Source: an uncultured Bacteroidota bacterium
GTDB lineage: Bacteria; Bacteroidota; Bacteroidia; NS11-12g; UBA955
DNA length: 32,726 nucleotides
Assembly: GCA_937867025.1 (NCBI GenBank)
Contig: CALMKH010000196.1
Coordinates: 1-32,726, forward strand
Reading direction: 5' to 3'
The translations under genes were made by a program, and so were the position numbers. Under the pieces are notes generated by a model. It had not been told where the DNA came from. It was given only the letters and a program-made list of their open reading frames with translations, and did not search any database. Shown here piece by piece: positions 25,584 through 32,461 of this stretch (positions are counted from its first letter, which is position 1; every line of letters begins with the position of its first letter).

Positions 25584-26516
25584 ATGAGGGTGTTCGAATC
25601 GCTGGATAAATTGCCTGAATTTAAAAGGACCGTCTTTACGCAGGGGACTTTTGACGGAGTCCATATCGGTCACAGGAAAATACTGGAGCAATTAAAAAAT
25701 GAAGCGCAGCGGATCCGGGGGGAAAGCGTACTGCTGACCTTCTGGCCACATCCGCGACTGTTGCTTTTTCCTGATGACAATGACCTCAAGCTTCTGCAGA
25801 CGCTTGAAGAAAAGCTGGAGGTCCTGGAAGAGTGCGGAGTCGATAATGTGGTGGTGATACCGTTCACAAAGGAATTCAGCAACATGCTTCCAGGGGAATT
25901 TATCAGGGAAATACTGGTAAACAGGTTTAATATTCATACGGCTATCATTGGTTATGACCATCGTTTCGGAAAAAACAGGGAAGGTGACATTGAACTGCTG
26001 AAAAAAATGAGTCCCGTATATCACTACGAAGTGAAGGAGATAGGAGCTGAAGATATTAACCACATAACCATCAGCAGTACGAAAATACGGAATGCATTGC
26101 TGTCGGGAGATATAGAAACAGCCAATACCTATCTGGGCAGGCCGTACTCCTTACGGGGTCGTGTGGTGAAAGGCATGCAGCTGGGGAGAAAACTGGGTTT
26201 TCCAACGGCTAATATCGTGCCTGATAACAGTTTTAAACTGATACCGGCCAATGGTATCTATGCTGTGAAATGCAGGGTGTGGAAAACATATTACGGGGGA
26301 ATGATGAGCATCGGCAATAACCCGACTGTGGAAGGCAAAAACTTTAGTATTGAGGTAAATATATTCGACTTTGATAGGGATATTTACGATGAAGAGGTCG
26401 AAATATTCTTTGTCAGCTGGCTCAGGAACGAAAAAAAATTTGAAAATCTTGAAGAATTATCTGTAAATTTGCAACTCGATAAAAAAAATGCGCTTAACAA
26501 GATCGGGTCTCTATAA
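25584..26516 (+). CDS. ribF: Bifunctional riboflavin kinase / FMN adenylyltransferase
   Basis: The protein has 310 residues. It phosphorylates riboflavin to FMN and adenylates FMN to FAD. The N-terminal adenylyltransferase domain has TQGTFDGVHIGH (19-30, with HxGH) and ISSTKIR (163-169). The C-terminal kinase domain has GMQLGRKLGFPTANI (about 197-211), SIGNNPTV (242-249) and IEVNIFDFDRDIYDE with the catalytic Glu257. Both halves look intact. The gene starts 3 bases after truB, a pairing often seen in bacteria, and its last 29 bases contain the start of the next gene and that gene's own promoter. Confidence 0.96.
   Translation: MRVFESLDKLPEFKRTVFTQGTFDGVHIGHRKILEQLKNEAQRIRGESVLLTFWPHPRLLLFPDDNDLKLLQTLEEKLEVLEECGVDNVVVIPFTKEFSNMLPGEFIREILVNRFNIHTAIIGYDHRFGKNREGDIELLKKMSPVYHYEVKEIGAEDINHITISSTKIRNALLSGDIETANTYLGRPYSLRGRVVKGMQLGRKLGFPTANIVPDNSFKLIPANGIYAVKCRVWKTYYGGMMSIGNNPTVEGKNFSIEVNIFDFDRDIYDEEVEIFFVSWLRNEKKFENLEELSVNLQLDKKNALNKIGSL
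26439..26471 (+). promoter_or_regulatory. Bacteroidota-type promoter inside the ribF 3' end, for the M23 peptidase gene
   Basis: TTTG at 26439-26442, a 21-base spacer, TAAATTTG at 26464-26471. Both elements match the consensus. The ATG at 26488 follows 16 bases after the -7 element. The downstream gene can therefore be transcribed separately from truB-ribF even though it overlaps ribF. Confidence 0.6.
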
Positions 26517-27411
26517 AATTGTACTGGGCATATGCCTTTTCTTTATCAGTACCGGTTATATTGACGCGCATCATCTCACCAATCTTATCAATTTCAGCGA
26601 TACCGATTCTTACCGTGAACCCATTAAGCTCGGGGAGGCCTTTGATTCTTCCTTCAGCGCTGCATGGGACATCTATCTGAATACCTGGGATACGGAAATA
26701 CTCAACCCTTACATTTACGATTTTAACAGCTTTAACAGTCCTGTAAGTCTCTGCCTTGCACCCGATTCGCTTGGCTTTGTCATGCCTGTTGCCAATATAG
26801 TGACATCAAACTATGGTCACAGGAAAGGCAGGCAGCACCAGGGCGTTGATATCGATCTTGAGACCGGCGATACTGTCGTTTCGGCATTCGACGGGGTCGT
26901 ACGGATGTCTAAATACTATTACGGCTACGGCAACATGGTGGTCGTCAGGCATCACAACGGCCTTGAAACCCTTTACGGACATTTGTCCAGGGTGCTTGTA
27001 GAGCCGGGCCAGATGGTTAAGGCCGGTGAAACAGTAGGGCTTGGGGGCAATACGGGCCACAGCTTCGGTTCACACCTGCATTTTGAGATCAGGTTCATGG
27101 GACAGCCGATCGATCCTTCCAAATTCATTGCGTTCGATAAGTTCTCCCTGCTGAATAATGAAGTGCAGATCGACAGCTCCATGTTCGCGAATAACAAGCT
27201 GGTGAAGAAACAGCAGAAAGACGATGACACCAGGTTTGCAGAGACGCATTACAAGACGGTCAAAAAACACAAGTATCACGTGATAAAGCAGGGTGATACC
27301 CTGAGCGCCATTGCCAGGAAGCATAAAACCACCGTTGCAAAGCTTTGCAAGCTGAATAAAATGTCAGCCACCACCACGTTAAAGCTCGGCAGGAAACTGG
27401 TGGTAAATTGA
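26488..27411 (+). CDS. M23 family metallopeptidase with C-terminal LysM domain
   Basis: The protein has 307 residues and should work in the periplasm on peptidoglycan cross-links. Residues 1-27 form a signal peptide (GLYKIVLGICLFFISTG core). The M23 (lysostaphin-type) domain spans about 95-215, with zinc and catalytic motifs HQGVD (His117, Asp121), YGHL (His165) and SHLHFE (His196, His198), all intact. A charged linker (about 235-260) leads to a LysM domain (262-306) that begins KYHVIKQGDTLSAIA and binds glycan. Its first 29 bases overlap the end of ribF. A 7-bp hairpin follows the stop by 9 bases. Confidence 0.93.
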   Translation: MRLTRSGLYKIVLGICLFFISTGYIDAHHLTNLINFSDTDSYREPIKLGEAFDSSFSAAWDIYLNTWDTEILNPYIYDFNSFNSPVSLCLAPDSLGFVMPVANIVTSNYGHRKGRQHQGVDIDLETGDTVVSAFDGVVRMSKYYYGYGNMVVVRHHNGLETLYGHLSRVLVEPGQMVKAGETVGLGGNTGHSFGSHLHFEIRFMGQPIDPSKFIAFDKFSLLNNEVQIDSSMFANNKLVKKQQKDDDTRFAETHYKTVKKHKYHVIKQGDTLSAIARKHKTTVAKLCKLNKMSATTTLKLGRKLVVN

Positions 27412-27420
27412 GGAAATCGC

Positions 27421-27438
27421 GGATACAATGATGTATCC
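27421..27438 (+). terminator. Hairpin GGATACA-ATGA-TGTATCC after the M23 gene
   Basis: A perfect 7-bp stem with a 4-base loop begins 10 bases after the stop codon. It is not followed by a T-run, so it may protect the message end rather than act as a classical intrinsic terminator. Confidence 0.4.
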
Positions 27439-27520
27439 AATCCTATTCTGTGGTCCTCCGAATGAAGAGATTTTTTGCTCATATATTCCTTACAGAATGT
27501 TATGCATACGGATGTAAATA

Positions 27521-27578
27521 GTCACATTTAATGATAATCTCCCGCCCCTAAGGCTGAGGTATGGCGTCACATTAAATG
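27521..27578. repeat. Direct repeat GTCACATT(T/A)AATG, two copies 45 bp apart
   Basis: Copies at 27521-27533 and 27566-27578 match at 12 of 13 bases. The inner CATTTAATG and CATTAAATG are reverse complements of each other, so the pair is also an inverted repeat. Function unknown; it could be a regulator binding pair. Confidence 0.5.
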
Positions 27579-27670
27579 GTTTTCTCCAAAAGCATTTACG
27601 GTGACTGGCATTTTTTATTCATAACGCACTAGCCTTTTAATGACATTCATGAGACGCTGGCGCGTAGTTG

Positions 27671-27698
27671 TTACTTTTAGCGCAATGTCAAAAAGTAA
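27671..27698. repeat. Inverted repeat TTACTTTT-N12-AAAAGTAA
   Basis: Perfect 8-bp arms at 27671-27678 and 27691-27698. GTTACTTT occurs at 27670-27677 and again at 27699-27706. The symmetry is that of a dimeric repressor operator, but no regulator gene lies beside it. Confidence 0.4.
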
Positions 27699-27814
27699 GT
27701 TACTTTCAAATTCTTTACTAAACGATATACATGGTAATTGTAAATTAATTGTCATATTTGTCATTAATTGCAGCCTACTGCCTTGCAGATTTGTATTATC
27801 AGTAAACTATTCTT

Positions 27815-28513
27815 ATGATTAAAAGGAATATTCTTGTATGGTCTTTGCTGTTACTGTCTTTGGGAATTCATGCACAATATGAGGACCTGAGCAAGCAGCG
27901 ATTTTCCATCGGTATAGGAAAGATGTTTGTGCGGCACTACTTTCCCTCCCATTTTGGCAATAATGAGCTTGTTCACGATAAGATCCACAGAGGGATATAT
28001 GTTGACCTTGACTTTATGTGGAACAGGATAGGGTTTAAGACAGGCATCCAGTGGGCGGACAGGGATTTTTATGAAAAACTACCTGATAATGGCCATGTTT
28101 ATCGGACGGAAGGAATGGATCATGCCGCCAGTATGCGTATCATACCTTTGTTATTGACAGGTAAACTGATCAATACAAAACCCGTAGAGCTTATCGCCGG
28201 CGTTGGAATTGCAATTTCACGCATTTCGGATTATGTCACCTATGATAAAAATTATAACGGACCACCATACAGTAAACCATACGAGGAGGTTTACCGGAGA
28301 TTCATTCCAACGGCAGAACTGGATATCAAGTGGAACCTGTATAAAAAAGACATTTACCTCGGCACGCATCTGCAGTACGGCATGAAACCCAAAAACAGCG
28401 TGACCTGGGGGCATCTTTCAGGCAAGTTTGGCCTGATCGTCAACATCTCCAATATCATATATAAGGATAAAATAAAGACATTTCCCGCAAAGGGAGCCCG
28501 CCCAATGGGGTAA
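27815..28513 (+). CDS. Hypothetical outer-membrane protein, probable beta-barrel
   Basis: The protein has 232 residues. A signal peptide (MIKRNILVWSLLLLSLGIHA, then Q) is followed by a body of alternating strands, such as IYVDLDFMWNRIGFKTGIQW and IPLLLTGKLI, and glycine-aromatic turns. It reads like a small outer-membrane barrel; I do not recognise the family. It does not end in an aromatic residue (last residues GARPMG), which is unusual for a barrel, so the last strand may be internal. It faces the 3' end of ruvC (49 bases apart) and stands alone behind the repeat-bearing gap. Confidence 0.65.
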   Translation: MIKRNILVWSLLLLSLGIHAQYEDLSKQRFSIGIGKMFVRHYFPSHFGNNELVHDKIHRGIYVDLDFMWNRIGFKTGIQWADRDFYEKLPDNGHVYRTEGMDHAASMRIIPLLLTGKLINTKPVELIAGVGIAISRISDYVTYDKNYNGPPYSKPYEEVYRRFIPTAELDIKWNLYKKDIYLGTHLQYGMKPKNSVTWGHLSGKFGLIVNISNIIYKDKIKTFPAKGARPMG

Positions 28514-28562
28514 TAAGCATTTCCAGCACCAGCCGGGTGAGTCCGCCTAGCAAAGGCCACTA

Positions 28563-29156
28563 TCAACTCTTAATCCTGTCTTTATTCTCCGCAACGAATT
28601 TCGACCAACTGGAAGCATTTTTCTTTTTTATCCCGCTTTTGGCTCCGAAACCTCTCGGCGTATGCTGAAAAATGTGACACATGGCGGCAGCAAGGCCGTC
28701 CGTGGCATCCAGGTGTGACGGCATTTCCTCGAAATTCAGCAGCCTCTGAAGCATATCAGCCACTTGTTCTTTTGTCGAATTGCCACTACCGGTAATGCTC
28801 AGCTTAATCTTCCTGGGCTGGTACTCAAAAATAGGTATCTCACGCATCAAAGCCGCTGCAATAGCTACTCCCTGGGCCCGGCCCAGCTTCAGCATCGATT
28901 GTACGTTCTTGCCGTAAAATGGCGCCTCAATAGCGAGTTCATCAGGTTTAAAGCTCTCTATCAGCCCGGTTACCCTTTCGAAAATATGCTTCAGTTTGAG
29001 GGCATGATCGTCATATTTATCCAGGCGTATAATTCCTATGCTCAGTAAATTAAATTGTTTTGCCTTTAAGCCAACTACACCGTAACCCATTATATTTGTA
29101 CCCGGATCAATTCCGATCACAATTTTATCAAATTCATCAATTTCCAGCCTTTGCAA
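28563..29156 (-). CDS. ruvC: Crossover junction endodeoxyribonuclease RuvC
   Basis: RuvC resolves Holliday junctions with RuvAB. The catalytic acids are present: Asp17 in GIDPGT, Glu77 in AIEAPF, and Asp150 and Asp153 in HLDATDG. Also seen is the NVQSMLKLGRAQGV segment. No ATG occurs near the family start. A TTG at 29156 gives 197 residues, the normal length, with 14 residues before IDPG. The nearest ATG (29300) would add 48 residues and run deep into the divergent gene. The promoter at 29164-29192 ends about 8 bases before this TTG, which supports a leaderless TTG start. A GTG four codons before IDPG is a weaker alternative. Confidence 0.93.
   Translation of the reverse strand: MQRLEIDEFDKIVIGIDPGTNIMGYGVVGLKAKQFNLLSIGIIRLDKYDDHALKLKHIFERVTGLIESFKPDELAIEAPFYGKNVQSMLKLGRAQGVAIAAALMREIPIFEYQPRKIKLSITGSGNSTKEQVADMLQRLLNFEEMPSHLDATDGLAAAMCHIFQHTPRGFGAKSGIKKKNASSWSKFVAENKDRIKS
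29091..29098 (+). promoter_or_regulatory. -7 element (TATATTTG) inside ruvC, for the flippase-like gene
   Basis: TATATTTG exactly matches TAnnTTTG and lies 53 bases before the TTG start at 29151, within the ruvC coding region on the other strand. No clear -33 TTG is seen at the standard spacing. Confidence 0.35.
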
Positions 29157-30101
29157 AACAAAACAAAGATAATACAAAATAGTCAATGGCAACTTGTTTT
29201 TCGTATCATCAAATGGACAGTTCCGTTTTTCGTAGCGCTTATACTTTACAAGAAATTTTACAGGAACAATTCGTTTGAACCCCTCCTGGCACCCTTGCAT
29301 TATATCGAAGGGTACTGGTATGTCCTCCTGTCGCTTTTTTCAGTGCTTAACTGGGGTCTTGAAACCTGGAAATGGAAATACCTTGTGAAGAAACTTGAGC
29401 CTATGACTTTCAGAACCGCCGGAAAATCGGTCCTTTCAGGAGTGGCCGTATCCCAATTACTCCCTTACAGGACGGGCGAATATCTCGGAAGGCTTGCCTA
29501 TGTGTCCGATAAGCATAAGATCGCAGCCGGGATATTGTCCGTTGCCGGAAGTTTCAGCCAGTTGCTGGTGACGTTGCTGTTCGGCATCATCGGTTTTGTC
29601 ATCATTGAACCTTTGCCTTATCCCTGGTATCTCATACTGTCTTTTATACTGCTGCTGGCTCTGCTCCTTATAGGATACTTTTATATGCCTCAATTCAAGC
29701 GCTTGAAAACAAACAGGTTTTTTAACGCTGTAAGGGAGGCTTTTGAGCCCCTGGATCAAAAGGATTTTGCGGTTGTGCTCGTTTTATCCGTACTGCGGTA
29801 TGCATCGTTCGTTATACCATACGCGCTGATCGCACAGTATTTCGATCTGCCTCCCGGTGCTGGCCTGATGTATGGAATGGCAAGTGTGGCATGCATATAT
29901 TTTCTGCAGACGGTATCGCCCAATTTTATATTGACCGACCTGGTCATTCGCGTTACTGTTCCTGCAATGGTTTTCGGGGCCGGTTCAATGGCCGGGCTGG
30001 ACAATGCATATATACCGGGCATGTTCATCTATGTGTTCAATGTAGCCGTTCCGATGTGTATCGGAGCAGTGATCTTATTACTTGCGAAACTCAGGAAATG
30101 A
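29151..30101 (+). CDS. Flippase-like integral membrane protein (lysylphosphatidylglycerol synthase TM / UPF0104 type)
   Basis: The protein has 316 residues and about eight hydrophobic membrane segments. The family hallmark is a polar motif after the second or third helix: LLPYRTGEYLGR, equivalent to the 'P.R.GE..R' of the lysylphosphatidylglycerol synthase transmembrane domain. Proteins of this type move or modify lipid-linked substrates in the inner membrane. The frame is open upstream to 29070 with no ATG, and the TTG at 29151 is the only usual start that keeps the first segment (LVFRIIKWTVPFFVALILY). It is coupled to the next glycosyltransferase by ATGA, so the two probably act on one glycolipid. 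Which lipid is unknown. Confidence 0.82.
   Translation: MQNKTKIIQNSQWQLVFRIIKWTVPFFVALILYKKFYRNNSFEPLLAPLHYIEGYWYVLLSLFSVLNWGLETWKWKYLVKKLEPMTFRTAGKSVLSGVAVSQLLPYRTGEYLGRLAYVSDKHKIAAGILSVAGSFSQLLVTLLFGIIGFVIIEPLPYPWYLILSFILLLALLLIGYFYMPQFKRLKTNRFFNAVREAFEPLDQKDFAVVLVLSVLRYASFVIPYALIAQYFDLPPGAGLMYGMASVACIYFLQTVSPNFILTDLVIRVTVPAMVFGAGSMAGLDNAYIPGMFIYVFNVAVPMCIGAVILLLAKLRK
29164..29192 (-). promoter_or_regulatory. Bacteroidota-type promoter for ruvC
   Basis: On the minus strand: TTG (29192-29190), an 18-base spacer, TATCTTTG (29171-29164). The predicted transcript start is next to the TTG codon at 29156, so the ruvC message would have almost no leader. The promoter lies inside the 5' end of the divergent membrane-protein gene. 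Confidence 0.6.
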
Positions 30102-31174
30102 TAACAGGGCTGCTGATATTGTCTGTCGTTATGTACGGATGTTTCATTCTCTGGCTTGCCCTTAATATAAAAGTTCAAAGGCCCGCCTCATACAAAAGCG
30201 CCGCAATTTCCATCATCATTCCGGCAAGAAATGAGGAAGCGCATATAGATGCATGCCTGAACAGCATAGTACGGCAGGACTACGACCTGGCGAAGGTTGA
30301 AGTGATTGTAATGGATGATTCCTCAGTCGATAGCACGGCAGAGATAGCAGGGATGTTTAAGGACAGGTTAAACCTGAGGGTGATAAAAAGTACGTCAGTG
30401 GGAAAAAAACAAGGCCTGAAGCAAGGCATCGAATCTGCCTCCTCCGATATTATCCTGACCACAGATGCCGACTGCGTGGCAGGGGACTTGTGGCTTGGTA
30501 CCATGACCGCGATGTTCCTGGGTAACGATCTGCACATGTTGTGCGGACCGATTGAATTCAGCGGCAGATCCTGGCTGCAGCAACTCCAGAAGGCTGAATC
30601 GGCCGCGATCGTTGGCATGAGCGCCGTCATGCTCAATAAGGGAATGCCCGCCACATGCAACGGCGCCAACCTGATGTTCAGGAAAGACGTTTTTAACCGC
30701 CTCGGAGGTTATGATACCCATGCACATATCATGTCCGGTGATGACGACCTGCTGATGCAGCGCTTTGCAAAGGACAATCCCGGCAAAGTGTCATACATGT
30801 TGAATAAGGATGCCATAGTTACAACAAGGGCCGCGCAGGATATGAATGAATTGCTCGCGCAGAGAAAACGCTGGCTCAGCAAGCGCCATGCCTATCTGTA
30901 TCCCTATAACAAGCGTGTGCAGGCTCTTGTGGTGATACATTTGCTGGCCTTTTATTTTGTGGGCGGCATATGGTTAAGCGTATACTTCTGGCCCACATTT
31001 TCATTACTTGCATTTAAATATATGGCTGACCTTATATATGGCATCCGTTTAAAAGCCGTATTCAGTTTCCGTTTGGCAGACGTATTATTGATGCCGTTTT
31101 ACCAACTGTATATATTTTTGTTGCCGTTCTATGGCAAATCCCTTGAATGGAAAGGAAGGAAGATCAACGGATAA
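30098..31174 (+). CDS. Family 2 glycosyltransferase, membrane-bound
   Basis: The protein has 358 residues. A single N-terminal membrane helix (1-22) precedes a GT-A domain: ISIIIPARNEEAHI (38-50), VIVMDDSSVDST (69-80), TTDADC with the DxD metal motif (123-125), SGDDD (213-217) and QRKRW (255-259), the Q..RW motif of processive-type GT2 enzymes. Two or three C-terminal hydrophobic segments (about 280-350) follow. It should transfer a sugar from a nucleotide donor at the inner membrane. The start at 30098 overlaps the upstream stop as ATGA; an in-frame extension upstream to 29891 lies inside the preceding gene and was rejected. Confidence 0.92.
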   Translation: MITGLLILSVVMYGCFILWLALNIKVQRPASYKSAAISIIIPARNEEAHIDACLNSIVRQDYDLAKVEVIVMDDSSVDSTAEIAGMFKDRLNLRVIKSTSVGKKQGLKQGIESASSDIILTTDADCVAGDLWLGTMTAMFLGNDLHMLCGPIEFSGRSWLQQLQKAESAAIVGMSAVMLNKGMPATCNGANLMFRKDVFNRLGGYDTHAHIMSGDDDLLMQRFAKDNPGKVSYMLNKDAIVTTRAAQDMNELLAQRKRWLSKRHAYLYPYNKRVQALVVIHLLAFYFVGGIWLSVYFWPTFSLLAFKYMADLIYGIRLKAVFSFRLADVLLMPFYQLYIFLLPFYGKSLEWKGRKING

Positions 31175-31202
31175 CACCATACGAAGGTATGTATAAATAA
31201 GC

Positions 31203-31210
31203 TACATTTG
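31203..31210 (+). promoter_or_regulatory. -7 element (TACATTTG) for the gene at 31225
   Basis: An exact TAnnTTTG 14 bases before the ATG at 31225, in the 50-base gap after the glycosyltransferase. The -33 side shows no TTG at standard spacing. The predicted leader is about 9 bases. Confidence 0.45.
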
Positions 31211-31224
31211 TCCCCTAATATATC

Positions 31225-32244
31225 ATGGATTCATTGACACAAATTGTACTGGGAGCGGCGGTTGGAGAAGTCGTTCTCGGCAGGAAGATCGGAAACCGCG
31301 CTCAGCTGGCAGGGGCCATTGCCGGTACCATTCCCGACCTGGACATACTGGCTACCATGTATTACGATGATACCCTTTCCGAAATCGTTATTCACAGGAG
31401 CTATTCGCATGCGTTGTTTTGCCATCTCCTGGCAGCTTTCCCGTTCGCATGGATATCGTGGCTGTTGAACAAGAAAAAGGCACCTTACATGGGCTGGTAC
31501 TGGCTCTGGTTCTTTGCGCTAACCACTCATGCACTTCTTGATGCCTGTACCACATACGGTACGCAGCTTTTCCTGCCGTTCAGCAATTACCTTGTCGGTT
31601 TTAACAATATATCAGTGATCGATCCTTTGTATACCCTGCCGTTCATGGCTTTTCTGATCGGTTGCCTGTTCCTGGGAAGAGATGATCCAAAACGCATAAA
31701 ATGGGCATGGAGGGGTATTGTCATAAGTTCTTCTTACATGTTGCTGACTTTCGGGGTGAAATGGCATATTAACAATACGTTCAGGAACGCGTTAAAGGAG
31801 CAGTCGATCGCCTATGAGCGGATGAGCACCTCACCGACGTTTTTCAACAATGCCCTCTGGGCCGGAATGGCCTATAACGACAGCACATTGATAGTGGGTG
31901 AGTACTCGGTATTGCAGAAGGATAAATGGATTGACTTTGTGCAGTACAAGCGGAACCTTCACCTGGAAAATGAATTCAGGAGCCGGGAGCTCGACGCCCT
32001 GAAATGGTTCAGCCAGGGCCTGTATTTCCTTGAGAAAAGAGATAGCCAGACCTTAAGAGTGTATATAGTGAAATGGGGGAGGGCCAATTACGAAAAGACG
32101 AGACCTGAAGAGGCCTTTATCTTTTACCATGAAATAAAGAAAACCAAAGCGGGCTTTACATTGGATGCCATACGGCCAAAATTTACAAAGGAGGATTTTA
32201 ACAAGGCATTTGGGCAGTTGTGGCGTAGAATATGGGAAAAGTAA
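31225..32244 (+). CDS. YdjM-type membrane-bound metal-dependent hydrolase (DUF457)
   Basis: The protein has 339 residues. The N-terminus (MDSLTQIVLGAAVGE, then IAGTIPDLDIL) and HRSYSHALFCH are the hallmarks of the DUF457/YdjM family of inner-membrane putative metal hydrolases. Also seen are LTTHALLDACTTYGT and about four membrane segments in the first 190 residues. The His and Asp residues at these places are proposed metal ligands. The C-terminal 150 residues are soluble and resemble those of Bacteroidota homologues. The true substrate is not known. It has its own -7 element and no overlap with neighbours. Confidence 0.88.
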   Translation: MDSLTQIVLGAAVGEVVLGRKIGNRAQLAGAIAGTIPDLDILATMYYDDTLSEIVIHRSYSHALFCHLLAAFPFAWISWLLNKKKAPYMGWYWLWFFALTTHALLDACTTYGTQLFLPFSNYLVGFNNISVIDPLYTLPFMAFLIGCLFLGRDDPKRIKWAWRGIVISSSYMLLTFGVKWHINNTFRNALKEQSIAYERMSTSPTFFNNALWAGMAYNDSTLIVGEYSVLQKDKWIDFVQYKRNLHLENEFRSRELDALKWFSQGLYFLEKRDSQTLRVYIVKWGRANYEKTRPEEAFIFYHEIKKTKAGFTLDAIRPKFTKEDFNKAFGQLWRRIWEK

Positions 32245-32260
32245 TTTTCAATCATTCCTC

Positions 32261-32461
32261 TCAACTCCCCTTCAGTCTTTCTTTCCTTTTTATGAAATAC
32301 ATCACAATGCATCCGATTGCAAGCGCGGCAAACAGGTAAAGCTTCCAGTTTGAAAATCCGTGCTCAAGGTATTGTGCGTAGGTCTCTATACAGGCCATAG
32401 CCGCCGCAAGCAGCCATAACGTGATCATCACCTGACTTGATATTAATGTTTTATTTGCCAT
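32261..32461 (-). CDS. Small membrane protein downstream of lptC
   Basis: The protein has 66 residues with two hydrophobic segments (about 11-27 and 41-57) joined by a short loop and a basic tail (IKRKERLKGS). I do not recognise a named family. Its ATG lies 11 bases inside the end of the lptC frame, so the two are probably translated together. Its role in LPS export or another envelope step is only suggested by that position. Confidence 0.65.
   Translation of the reverse strand: MANKTLISSQVMITLWLLAAAMACIETYAQYLEHGFSNWKLYLFAALAIGCIVMYFIKRKERLKGS

Larger units (their letters stand above)
27412..27814. other. 403-bp intergenic region with several short repeats
   Basis: No convincing gene. It holds a hairpin at 27421-27438, a near-identical 13-base pair of direct repeats at 27521-27533 and 27566-27578, an 8-bp inverted repeat at 27671-27698 with a third copy of one arm at 27699-27706, and a TTGTCAT pair at 27749-27764 just upstream of the next gene. 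A weak -7-like CAGATTTG lies at 27786-27793, 21 bases before the ATG at 27815. Confidence 0.5.

Noticed and set aside
27640-27822. Plus-strand reading frame of 60 residues in the 27412-27814 gap
   Set aside because: It overlaps the start of the gene at 27815, crosses the inverted repeat, and its translation shows no family-like pattern.
29157-29300. Longer ruvC reading frame with an ATG at 29300
   Set aside because: It adds 48 residues unlike RuvC, lies inside the divergent membrane-protein gene, and starts upstream of the consensus ruvC promoter.
29891-30097. In-frame N-terminal extension of the glycosyltransferase
   Set aside because: It lies wholly inside the preceding gene in another frame, and the ATG at 30098 forms a standard ATGA overlap and begins directly with the membrane helix.
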